From: CAVSCD01 sp963726335
GTDB taxonomy: Bacteria > Acidobacteriota > Aminicenantia > Aminicenantales > UBA8522
DNA: 64,000 nucleotides
Direction of reading: 5' to 3'
NCBI GenBank assembly: GCA_963726335.1
Contig: CAVSCD010000011.1
Span: 992,001 to 1,056,000 of the forward strand
The notes under the pieces are model-generated. The model saw only the letters and a program-made list of their open reading frames with translations, was not told where the DNA came from and made no database searches. The position numbers and the translations under genes were made by a program. This document shows, piece by piece, positions 17,473-29,285 of the stretch; the first letter of the stretch is position 1, and each line of letters starts with the position of its first letter.

Positions 17473-18720
17473 ATGAAAACACGGACAAGGATCTGGGCAC
17501 TATCGGCTACGCTGGTTCTGCTTCTGTCGGCCGGGATCGTCCAAGCCGTCCCAAATCCGTCTCCGGCCGAGGGCTTCGATCTCGACGATCTCAAGACTCG
17601 GTTTTTCCGGATCTGCGACCTTGCCGTTCAGCGGATCCACCTGCCCGAGCGGAAGTATTCGTCCGACATGCCCCTCAGGAAGGCCCCGTTCTATGCCGAT
17701 TCCTATGTCGTCCGGGCGCTGGCCGTCGCCTACGACCTGACGGGGAAGGAAGAGTACCTGACCACAATCAAGACCTGGTCGGACAAGATGATCACGAACC
17801 AGGAGAAGATGATCCCCAAGGGGGCCTATTTCATGAATTACGGCCGTCCTCCCTTCGCGGCCTCCGGCGCCTGGTTTGTCGCCGACTGCGGAGAGATCGC
17901 GATGGGGGTGCTGGCCACGGCCGTGCGCTGCCTGAACCCCCTGGAAAGGCGGCGCTACCTTCAGTCCGTCGAGACTTTCGCCAACCTGGTCCTCGACAAT
18001 TTTCTGGGGCCGCATGGCGGGATCGTCAACGGCCACTGGCCCGACTATGACGGCGAGTGGTGGGCGAGCGCGGCCTACATGGGGCCGCTTTTCTTCAGGC
18101 TTTACGAAGAAACGGGGGACGGGCGCTATCTGGACGCCGGACTGAACATCGTGAGCTGGTTCGTCAACCTCGAGTCTTTGAGGAGCGCCAGCCAGGATCC
18201 CAAGTTTGTGGCCTTCAATGCCCCGGACGAAAGAAATCCTTACCCGACGAAACCAAAGCAGTCCGCCGGCGGCATCCTGAACCAGCTCCACCTCTATAAC
18301 GCCGGGACTCCCTATATTTTCTCGAAGGGCCTCGACCTCGAGACGCTCGCCAGGAAAGAGATCGCCTTCTTTGAGAAGTGGTGCCGCGAGAACCTCCTCG
18401 GCCGGGGCGAAAGCGGGACCTTCAAGACATACGACAGCCGGAAGGAAAAGGTGGGCGGAAAATTCGGCGCCATCCCCTTCCAGATCTATTGCCTGACGCG
18501 TAACGGGATCTTCTCCAAGGACATGGAAGAGATCGCCGACCTGGAACTGGGGCGGATCGTCTCGCAGATCTTCGCCCAGGAGGAGATCGACCTCACGGAA
18601 TTGGTCGGTTTTGCGATGGTTTCCTTCGCCGAAAGGATCAGCCCGGGTTCGGTCCTGCGAAAAAGCCTGCCGCTGCACAAGGCCTCCGCGGTCTCGGGCG
18701 CGGGGCCGTCAAGATGGTGA
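17473..18720 (+). CDS. Secreted alpha/alpha-toroid protein, possible glycoside hydrolase/lyase-like enzyme
   Basis: 415 residues with a Sec signal peptide (MKTRTRIWALSATLVLLLSA...VQA, cleavage near 25). The body is helix-rich with repeated aromatic and acidic loops (DSYVVRALAVAYDLTGKEEYL, GIVNGHWPDYDGEWW, GDGRYLDAGLNIVSWFV), the style of six-hairpin glycosidases such as GH88/GH105 unsaturated glucuronyl or rhamnogalacturonyl hydrolases; assignment to a family is not certain. It is divergent from the rhaM operon and may share its regulation. Near 18690-18710 another frame continues with VNEESRRLPEKLEEVYC to a stop at 18768-18770, so the annotated Ser/Gly/Pro tail (SGAGPSRW) may result from a one-base error. 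Confidence 0.7.
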   Translation: MKTRTRIWALSATLVLLLSAGIVQAVPNPSPAEGFDLDDLKTRFFRICDLAVQRIHLPERKYSSDMPLRKAPFYADSYVVRALAVAYDLTGKEEYLTTIKTWSDKMITNQEKMIPKGAYFMNYGRPPFAASGAWFVADCGEIAMGVLATAVRCLNPLERRRYLQSVETFANLVLDNFLGPHGGIVNGHWPDYDGEWWASAAYMGPLFFRLYEETGDGRYLDAGLNIVSWFVNLESLRSASQDPKFVAFNAPDERNPYPTKPKQSAGGILNQLHLYNAGTPYIFSKGLDLETLARKEIAFFEKWCRENLLGRGESGTFKTYDSRKEKVGGKFGAIPFQIYCLTRNGIFSKDMEEIADLELGRIVSQIFAQEEIDLTELVGFAMVSFAERISPGSVLRKSLPLHKASAVSGAGPSRW

Positions 18721-18785
18721 ACGAGGAATCCCGCCGGCTTCCGGAGAAGCTCGAAGAAGTATATTGTTAGGCTAAGGTCCCGCGG

Positions 18786-21191
18786 TCACTGCGCGTTCTT
18801 GTCGCTGATCTTCGTCCAGGTCCCGCCGTCGTAAAGCCAGAGGCCGGTCACCGCGCCGAAATCGGCCAGCAGCTCTCCCGTCCCGTCGCCGTCCAGATCT
18901 CCTCCCGCCAGGAAATCCGGGTCCCGCTGCGACAGCATGATCCAGCCCGAGCCGTCCCACTGCCACAGGGACATGTAATAGAAGTCGCCGAACAGGTCTT
19001 CCCCGCCCAGCCCGTCGTCCAAACAGATAAAGAAATCCGCGCCGTAAGTCGACAGGGCGGTCCAGGCGCTCCCATCCCAGCACCAGGTGCCCTTCGACCC
19101 GAAATCGCCGACGAGCTGCCGGCCGGACAGTCCGAGGATGGAACCCGAGCCGATGAAGTCCGCGTCCACGCCGCTGAGCTGCGTCCAGGCGCCGCCGTCC
19201 CACGTCCACAGTCCCGTGGGTCCGAAATCGACGACCAGCTCGGCGTTCGCATCCGCATCCAGGTTCGCGGCTATGACGAAGTCGGCGTTGACGCCGCTCA
19301 GCTGATTCCAGGTGCCCCCGTCGAGCACCCACAGGCCGACCGGGCCGAAGTCCGCGATCACTTCGGCGGTCGCGTCGCCGTCGACGTCGCCCGAGGTCAC
19401 GGCGTCGACGTCCGCCGAGCTCAGGATGTTCCAGGCCCCCCCGTCCCAGAGCCACAAGCCCGTCGAGCCGAAGTCGGCCAGTATCTCATCGCGGCCGTCC
19501 CCGTCCGGGTCGGCGACCGCGTGGGTTTCCGGGTTGCCCGGGGTCAGGTTCGACCAGGCGCCGCCGTCCCAGAGCCAGAGCCCGAGCGTCCCCAGGTCGG
19601 CCGCGATCTCGTTGTCGCCGTCGGCCTGGATATCACAGGGAATGAGGGCTTCAGGGTTGGCCGGCGAGATCTGCGTCCAGGCGCCCTCATCCAGCAGCCA
19701 GATCCCGTCGGGGCCGAAATCGACGGCCGCCTCGTCGGCCGGGTCGCCGTCGAAACTGGCCACCGCGTGCCGACGGAGCGGCAGCTGCATCTGGACATCG
19801 TTCCCGGTGTTCCCGGCGTAGGTAATGTTGAAGTCGACGCCCCACACCGAATCCATGCCGCCTTCCGGCACGCTTCCGTACGTGGACGCGCTGGTGAAGG
19901 TTCCGGCCACGGCGTCCGTACCGTCGTTCTCGATCAACTTATATGTCTGTCCGTGGGGCGGGAAACTCGCCGGCACTGATGATGTCTGCATGAGCGTGAT
20001 ATCATTGAGGTTCACGGCACCGTTGACCACGAGCCGGCCATAATTGGACGGTTTGACGTCGACCAGAAAAACCGCTCCCGGCATCCCCGTAAACCCGCCG
20101 TTCGAGGTCAGCACAGCGGGGGTGCCGCCGACCTTGGGATAGACGGTGCCCGGCGCGACGAAGCCGATCGCGCCCACCGAGCCCGATCCCATCAGCCGGG
20201 CCCGGTTGCCGGTGATGCTGACGTCGCTCGTGATCGAGCCCGTGACGCACAGATCGCCCTGCTCGACCTCCGTCAACCCGGAATAAGTCGAGGTGCCGGC
20301 CAGGTAAAGGATTCCTGTATAGTCGATCTTGGCGATGCCGAACGTCCCGGTGACCGGCCCGGAGAGCGTGAGGTAGCCGCTGCCGTCGAAGGTGGTCCGG
20401 GCATTCAAGGTGATGGCTCCGGAGAGAGTATGCTCTCCGCTCGCTTTGACGCTCCCTCCGGCAAACGTGATCGGCTCGGCGCAGGTGTAGGCGGGCCCCA
20501 TCACCCTGAGAATCGAAGTGCCGTAAAAGGTCGTCCCCGCACCCGTGTCGCCGAAGGCCTCGCCGTTTTCGATGTAAAGGCCGCCGGCATTGACCTCCGT
20601 CGCGCCCGAATACGTATTGGCCGCGTCGAGGGCCAGGAAGCCGGACGAATTCTTGGTCAGGCTGCCGGAGCCGGCGATGACGCCGTAGAGCCAGATATCG
20701 TTCGTGCAGTTGAACGTCAGCGCGTGTCCGTTAAGATTGATCGTCTCCCTGAACTCGGACATCCGGCCCGAGCTCGAGATCGTCACGGCGCCGCCCAGGG
20801 TGAGCGGAATATACCATTGCGGGTAGTAACTCCCCGAGCCGGGGTTGCTGAAGGTCAGGTCCGTATTCAGGGTGATTCCGTTTCCCGTCATCGAGTAGAT
20901 CGAGGAGGCCGCCGCCGTGGTGACGGCGATCGTGTCCACGGACAGGCCGACGATATCGTTCGCATTCGCCAGATGGGCGGCGCCCGGGGGGAAGATCAAA
21001 ACCAGATTGCTCTCTCCCGGCGAGGGGGCCGTCCCCTCGCTCCAATTGGCCGCCACCGACCAGTTGGCGTTGGTGGCTCCGGTCCAGGTATGGGTGGCGG
21101 CCGGCGAAGCCTGGGGAAGGCTCGTCACCAGACCGGCTGCCAGAATTATGGACCCGGTGATGTTCGTTAAAGACTCAACCTTCGGATGCAT
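18786..21191 (-). CDS. Exported protein with autotransporter-type passenger repeats and eight ~41-residue Trp-rich repeats
   Basis: 801 residues; start 21191 has AGGAGGG upstream and gives a Sec signal (…ILAAGLVTSLPQASPAA). Residues ~30-430 have PATR-like beta-helix strands: NTYSGATEVNAGGLYIENG and TSTYSGLTEVEQGDLCVTG, as in autotransporter passengers. Residues ~475-801 consist of eight tandem units of about 41 residues with consensus DFGxxGLWxWDGGxWxxLSxx followed by a DxDGDxxxE Ca-binding-like loop. This looks like an eight-blade propeller or lectin-like array. There is no C-terminal autotransporter barrel or sorting tail; the last repeat ends the protein. It may be a cell-surface or released glycan-binding protein. 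Its role is not known. Confidence 0.75.
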   Translation of the reverse strand: MHPKVESLTNITGSIILAAGLVTSLPQASPAATHTWTGATNANWSVAANWSEGTAPSPGESNLVLIFPPGAAHLANANDIVGLSVDTIAVTTAAASSIYSMTGNGITLNTDLTFSNPGSGSYYPQWYIPLTLGGAVTISSSGRMSEFRETINLNGHALTFNCTNDIWLYGVIAGSGSLTKNSSGFLALDAANTYSGATEVNAGGLYIENGEAFGDTGAGTTFYGTSILRVMGPAYTCAEPITFAGGSVKASGEHTLSGAITLNARTTFDGSGYLTLSGPVTGTFGIAKIDYTGILYLAGTSTYSGLTEVEQGDLCVTGSITSDVSITGNRARLMGSGSVGAIGFVAPGTVYPKVGGTPAVLTSNGGFTGMPGAVFLVDVKPSNYGRLVVNGAVNLNDITLMQTSSVPASFPPHGQTYKLIENDGTDAVAGTFTSASTYGSVPEGGMDSVWGVDFNITYAGNTGNDVQMQLPLRRHAVASFDGDPADEAAVDFGPDGIWLLDEGAWTQISPANPEALIPCDIQADGDNEIAADLGTLGLWLWDGGAWSNLTPGNPETHAVADPDGDGRDEILADFGSTGLWLWDGGAWNILSSADVDAVTSGDVDGDATAEVIADFGPVGLWVLDGGTWNQLSGVNADFVIAANLDADANAELVVDFGPTGLWTWDGGAWTQLSGVDADFIGSGSILGLSGRQLVGDFGSKGTWCWDGSAWTALSTYGADFFICLDDGLGGEDLFGDFYYMSLWQWDGSGWIMLSQRDPDFLAGGDLDGDGTGELLADFGAVTGLWLYDGGTWTKISDKNAQ

Positions 21192-21304
21192 TGGACCCTC
21201 CTTGCGCTATATCTATAATCAGGTGCTCGAGGATCTTTGCCGCTAAAGTCGAAGTCGCGCTCATTCTGAACAAAAAAACATCGAAAATCAAGTCCGGCAA
21301 GCCC

Positions 21305-21333
21305 TTGACTTATTTGCCCTGTTTGCCGAAAAT
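21305..21333 (+). promoter_or_regulatory. Sigma70-like promoter of nifJ
   Basis: TTGACT (21305-21310), a 17-bp spacer and GAAAAT (21328-21333). It would give a leader of about 100 nt that contains the hairpin at 21362-21402. Confidence 0.4.
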
Positions 21334-21361
21334 AGAGGGCTGAAACAAGGCCTGGTAACCC

Positions 21362-21402
21362 AAGCGCAGATTCCCCCCAGTGGGAGCTTGCCCTTTTTTT
21401 TA
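21362..21402 (+). terminator. Terminator-like hairpin with eight Ts in the nifJ leader
   Basis: Arms CAAGC...TCCC and GGGA...GCTTG enclose CCCAGT and are followed by TTTTTTTT. No plus-strand gene ends just before it: the gene to the left is transcribed away. It therefore lies between the nifJ promoter and its ATG and could act as an attenuator. A closely related hairpin occurs after the DPP-IV gene at ~58572-58611. Confidence 0.5.
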
Positions 21403-21439
21403 TCATTGACGAAGATCATATCATTGTAAGGAGTCATCC

Positions 21440-24970
<3,531 letters not shown>

Positions 24971-24994
24971 GCCGGCACGAACGATCCGAAAAAC

Positions 24995-25021
24995 CCGGGA
25001 GCCCGGTCTCCCGGTTTTTTT
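24995..25021. terminator. Bidirectional terminator between nifJ and the flavoprotein gene
   Basis: CCGGGAG (24995-25001), loop CCCGGT, CTCCCGG (25008-25014), then seven Ts on the plus strand and an A-run on the other side (24989-24993). It serves the two convergent genes. Confidence 0.8.
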
Positions 25022-25026
25022 CGGCC

Positions 25027-26253
25027 CTATTCCATGAGGCCGGCGATATAGCCTGAAGACCAGGCCCAAGCAAGGTTAAATCCGCCCCGGCCGGCCTGGA
25101 CGTCGAGGATCTCTCCGGCGAAGTAGACGCCGCTCCGGAGCTTCGACCGGAGCGTTCCGCGCGAGACCTCGCGGGCGTCCACGCCCCCTGAAGTGAATTC
25201 GGCCTCGTTCCAGCCCCTCGTCCCGTGGACGCGGAATTCTTTGGCCTTCAGCGTCGCGGCCAGCCGCCGCGCCGCTTCGGCCGCGTTCCCCTTCCCCGCG
25301 ACGTAACCCACCTCGCCGAGAAGCTGCGGCAGGACATGGGCGAACTTCTCAGGAAGGAATCCGGAGGCGAAGTCCTTTGGCGCCCAGCCGGCGGCGAGGC
25401 GGCGCAGGAATTCCGCGGCCAACTCCGCCTCGGACATGAACGGGGCGAAGTCGACGACGACCGAGACATCCTGCCGGCCCTCGCGGTTCATGGCGACGGA
25501 CAGGCTCTCGCTGACGTCGAGGACGGCCGTCCCCGACAGCCCATATTGCGTGAAGAGAAGCTCACCTTCCGCCGTCTGTCCTCGCCGGCCGCCGATCCGG
25601 CTTTCGATACGGACCTTCAGCCTCTGGCCCTGGAGGAGATGACACAGCCGGTCCCTGACGAGCAAAGGCACCGCGCTCGGCACCGGAGTCACGATGCGGT
25701 GCCCGATCGCGGCGGCCAGCTTGTGGCCGGAGCCGTCCGATCCGAGCGCCGGGTAGGACCGGCCGCCGCCGGCCAGGAGGACGGCGCGGGCGCCGACCTC
25801 CCGCCCGTCCGCGGCCCTGACGGTCAGCCTTCCCGCCCGGTCCCCGAGGGCCCGGGCTTCGAAGCCGGTCTCGATCGCGATGCCCGATCTCCCGGTTTCG
25901 AGCTCGAGGACCTTGAGAACGGTCGCGGCCTGGTTCGTCACCGGATAGACGCGGCCGGTTTCGTCCGACAGGAGGCGAAGCCCGAGGCCCTCGAAAAAAG
26001 CCCGGATCTCCGCGGCGCCGAACCGGTCCAGGACCGAAGAGACGAGTCCGGGGTCCGTCGAAGTGAAGGCCGAGGCCGAAAGATTGTCGTTCAGGAGGTT
26101 GCATCGGCCGCCGCCGGTCGCCAGGAGCTTCTTGCCGATCCGGGGAAGGCGTTCGAGGAGGACGACGGACGCTCCCCGGCGGGCTGCGGTGATCGCCGCG
26201 ACCAGGCCCGCGGCGCCGGCTCCGATGACGGCGAGGTCAACGCTGTCCCGCAT
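25027..26253 (-). CDS. YhiN/HI0933-like FAD-dependent oxidoreductase
   Basis: About 408 residues from the ATG at 26253 (MRDSVDLAVIGAGAAGL), which places the Rossmann GxGxxG (GAGAAG) at the very N-terminus; an upstream ATG at 26298 is open but less likely. Further family marks are KKLLATGGGRCNLLND near residues 40-60, a LLAGGGRSYPALGSDGSGH segment, and a C-terminal GEILDVQAGRGGFNLAWAW, the signature of the HI0933 family. It is a two-domain FAD protein, described in some members as an aminoacetone- or 3-aminopropionate-type oxidase; the substrate here is unknown. It stands alone between nifJ (convergent) and the dispersed repeat copy at 26320-26522. Confidence 0.88.
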   Translation of the reverse strand: MRDSVDLAVIGAGAAGLVAAITAARRGASVVLLERLPRIGKKLLATGGGRCNLLNDNLSASAFTSTDPGLVSSVLDRFGAAEIRAFFEGLGLRLLSDETGRVYPVTNQAATVLKVLELETGRSGIAIETGFEARALGDRAGRLTVRAADGREVGARAVLLAGGGRSYPALGSDGSGHKLAAAIGHRIVTPVPSAVPLLVRDRLCHLLQGQRLKVRIESRIGGRRGQTAEGELLFTQYGLSGTAVLDVSESLSVAMNREGRQDVSVVVDFAPFMSEAELAAEFLRRLAAGWAPKDFASGFLPEKFAHVLPQLLGEVGYVAGKGNAAEAARRLAATLKAKEFRVHGTRGWNEAEFTSGGVDAREVSRGTLRSKLRSGVYFAGEILDVQAGRGGFNLAWAWSSGYIAGLME

Positions 26254-26319
26254 GGTGCCAGTGTAGCCGATTGCCGGCGACCTGGCAAAGGGCGGCACGA
26301 AAAAGAGAATCGCAGATTT

Positions 26320-26522
26320 TAGTGGTGCGTCTCGTTAAGAACTCGGCATTCAAAATGAGCAACGAAGACGCGCCACCGCGGGGAGGTTGAGGGGGACGGC
26401 GCCGTTCCCCTCAGGGCGTCAGCGGAGTGAAACGAAGCGCCGAGGGGGGAGCTTGACTCCCCCCTGGAAGTGTCCCGTCTCTACGGAAGAATTTGGAAAG
26501 AGATCTATGAGACGGGATACTA
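26320..26522 (-). repeat. Dispersed ~203-bp element, copy 2
   Basis: Ends TAGTGGTGCGTCTC (26320-26333) and GAGACGGGATACTA (26509-26522) are imperfect inverted repeats with TAGTG and CGTCTC in common. Internal inverted copies GAAGACGCGCCACC and AAGTGTCCCGTCTC make two hairpins around a G-rich centre. The right end gives the TAG stop (minus strand, 26520-26522) of the DUF2950 gene. Both ends begin with TA, as for elements that duplicate a TA target. Confidence 0.85.
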
Positions 26523-27554
26523 GCTGGTGATGTCCGTACCCTCCCCGGACCAGCCGTCGTCGGTGCGCTTCCAGGTTTTATCCGGATTGTAGCGTTCCAT
26601 GGCTTTGACAATATTCGCCGAGTCCGGCCCAAGGTCTTTTTCGTAGACGATCCCGTCGTAGCTGACCATGAAGGTCTTGACTCCGGTAACGAGGTATTCG
26701 GCCGGAACGGCGACGAGGGCGAAGCCCCCGATCATGATCCCCTTGATGACGTAGTCGAGCTCGCCCAACGGCGCGGCCGGCCCCTGTCCCTTCAGGACTT
26801 TAAAATAGTAGCCGTGATAGCCCGATCCCTGGTTGGTGGAGTAGCCTTCCTCGATGGCGCGCGCGATGCTTCGCTGATCGGGCCGCCCGGGGTGCCATCC
26901 GCATTCACCCAATACAGGCCATTCTGTTTCCCGGGAGCGCTGATGATCTTCTGTGCGTACTGGTTGATCCCGGAATCATCATGGACCTCCGAGGCGTATT
27001 CGTTTTGAGCTTCGACGAAGCCCCGGCAGATCTGGATGGCGTCCAGCTCATTGCGCGCCGATGCGCCGGATAGAGGATCTCGTCGTGGCCCGCCTCGGGA
27101 ATCGAAATACCATTTCCCCCCTTTTTGACGAGCGGAACGGGAAACGGCCAGTCCTGACGCCGACGATCAGAATGGCCCGGTTCGAGCTTCTTCGGATCCA
27201 CGTTCACGGCGATCTTCTCCCGGGCCTTGGCGGCGAAGGCCGGCACGGTATTCTTGTCCTGTACCGGATCGCCGCGGGGACGAAATCCTTGCCCTCGGGG
27301 CCGAAAATCTCCAAGAGCGCCGGCATCGTCATAGCGTTCCGCCGCCCCGATCAATGCCTCGGCCGCCTGCTGCGGCGTATCAAAGACTTTTGGAGCGGCA
27401 GGGACGGGGGGCTGTGTTTTCAATTCCGCCTGGGGGCCGCTAGCGTAAGTGACGGCCAGAGCGCCGGAAAGGGCCGCCAGCGCCAAGTGAGAGGACAGCG
27501 CGCCGCACGACTGTCTTGCCATGTTATTGAACTCATCGGGTTTTCCTTGTTCAT
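26520..27554 (-). CDS. DUF2950 family exported protein, frameshifted
   Basis: About 344 residues after joining several frames. The ATG at 27554 follows GGAGGT and is 8 bp after the DUF3300 stop; a signal peptide appears one frame over (SSHLALAALSGALAVTYA). Mature segments include KVFDTPQQAAEALIGAAERYD, DPKKLEPG, and a well preserved C-terminus GYSTNQGSGYHGYYFKVLKG, then VKTFMVSYDGIVYEKDLG. These match the DUF2950 family, which is commonly encoded next to DUF3300 proteins. Function unknown; probably periplasmic or outer-membrane. At least three indels are needed (near 27510, 27150-27300 and 26905). The stop codon comes from the dispersed repeat. Confidence 0.75.
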
Positions 27555-27562
27555 GGCTGGGT

Positions 27563-28887
27563 TTACCTCCTCCTACCGCCGCCGCCGCGCGACCCGCCAC
27601 CGCCGGAGCCTCGAACTGGATGCCCCGCGAACTGCTGGATCGCGCGGAGCTCGCCGCTCCAGCGCTCCGGAAGATCCGCCGAAGGCGCCGGAACTGCGAG
27701 ATCCCCCGCCGCTCGAAACGCTGCGGTTGCCCACGCGGTCTCCGCCGCCGCCGCGGTCCACGGAACCGTCCCCTGTGCGATCCGATGGCCCCGCAGCCCC
27801 GACTCCATCGAACCGGCCTGGTCTCTGCCGCCGGCGTCTTCGTCGGCTGCTGCTGGCGCGCACTGCCTGCCGCGTCGTCATGGAATCGCCGCGCGCTGTC
27901 CCGCCGATATTTGTTGGCCGTCGCCCGATCCGAGTAGGGCGCGCCGCCCCGATGCTGCGGATTGTGCTGCCAGTTGTTGTTGCCGCCGCCCGGTTGACGC
28001 TGTTCCTCTATTGATGTTGGCGTTGCGGTTGAAGTTGTTGTTAATGTTGACGTTGATGTCATTGTGCCCCCAGCCGCAGCCATAGCCCCAGCCGCCGTGC
28101 AAAGGCGGCTCCCATGGCCAATCCCGACCCCGAACGAAATCGCCATGCCCGCGGCATAATACCCCGGCGGGCGGATAATAGATCGGCGGATAAGGATAGA
28201 AGGGGGCCCATAGACGACCACCGGGTTATAGCTGGGAACATAGATAACCTGCGGATTCGCCTGCTCGATGACGATCACCTCTTGCTTTCCACCACTTTGG
28301 TCTCCACCTTTTGCTGCTCGGTGGATCTTCAGGTTCCCCTGCTCCTGGGCCTTCTCGCGCATCCGCTGCACCGCGTCCATCACCTCGGCCTGCTGCGCCA
28401 GAAACGCGTTTCCCAGGTCCGTGGTCCACTTGATGTCATCCGCCAGCCGCTTGACGACTCCGGCAGCGCCGCCATGGCCTGGATGCTCGGGTCCCAATCC
28501 TGCTTCTTTACCGCATCCGTCAGCGCCTGGTCTTTCAAGCCCTTGTTCTTCTCCAGCCACTGTTGAAGCTGGATGATCTCCAGGGGATAAGTCGAAGCGA
28601 CCAGCGTTTGGCTGAGAAGCGGGTCGGGATAGAGGGCGATGGGAGCCACCAGGGAATCCAATTGATCATTGGATAGTTTCACCGCAGCCTCGGGAGCGGC
28701 GGCGTGTCGTCTGGACGGCGCCATCCTGGGCAGCGGTTGCCTGGGCTGCCCGGGCGGAAATCATCCACTCCCCCGGCACCAGGAGCGCGGCACAAAGAAC
28801 CGCCACCGGGCCATAAAAAGGCCGGTACTTTAGCCCGAAAATTGAGCTTATTGAACTCCCGGATCTTGCGCTTGCCCTTCCGCTCAT
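27563..28887 (-). CDS. DUF3300 family exported protein, frameshifted
   Basis: The start at 28887 follows AAAGGAGCGAAGTC; the N-terminus has a hydrophobic export segment (FYGPVAVLCAALLVPG). The DUF3300 core is clear in adjoining frames: LSNDQLDSLVAPIALYPDPL, then VASTYPLEIIQLQQWLEKNK, then DVIKWTTDLGNAFLAQQ-type sequence and VIYVPSYNPVVVYG. After it come Gly/Asn-rich stretches (HNDINVNINNNFN) and a Gly/Arg/Ser-rich tail ending GGSRGGGGRRR, usual for the family. Envelope protein of unknown role; always paired with DUF2950 in genomes that carry both. At least four indels (near 28700, 28465, 28110 and 28000). Confidence 0.75.
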
Positions 28888-29195
28888 GACTTCGCTCCTT
28901 TCATTTCCTTAGCCTCCAAGACATCCCTTCCCCCATGGCCAGAGCAGCCGCCAATCGGGACGGCATAGGAGATGACATATATTACTGTATTTGTGACGAT
29001 CCCCTCTGAAATGATCCAGCCGCTCTGCCCATGGTTGGTACCCGAACCTCAGTCTGATGGAAAAGAGGTGCCCTGTCTATTGGACCTTAGTCCAATGATC
29101 CAGCCATGGCCTGAGAAGTGGGATCCTGCCCTATATTATTTTCGGTGGTTTTTCCGTAAGCCGGCGAGGTGGGGTACAAAGAACACCGCCGGCTA
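28888..29195. other. Intergenic region with one palindrome and one long hairpin
   Basis: No coding sequence is convincing here. ATTGGAC-N4-GTCCAAT (29079-29096) is a perfect 7+4+7 inverted repeat. ATGATCCAGCC occurs twice (about 29010 and 29095). A hairpin AGCCGGCG...CGCCGGCT with a GGTG/CACC inner pair (about 29159-29194) ends just before the -35 box of the glycan cluster. All are candidate control sites. Confidence 0.4.
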
Positions 29196-29224
29196 TTGTC
29201 ATTCCAACATATTCTCCTTAAAAT
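29196..29224 (+). promoter_or_regulatory. Sigma70-like promoter of the glycan cluster
   Basis: TTGTCA (29196-29201), a 17-bp spacer and TAAAAT (29219-29224), about 60 bp before the ATG at 29286. Confidence 0.6.
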
Positions 29225-29285
29225 CCATCACGAGAAGAACTGAATTTCCTGTCAGTTATCAATGGACAGAAAAAAGGAATGGATC

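Noticed and set aside
18786..21191. Classic type V autotransporter
   Set aside because: Passenger-like repeats are present, but the protein ends in Trp-rich repeats without an outer-membrane barrel.
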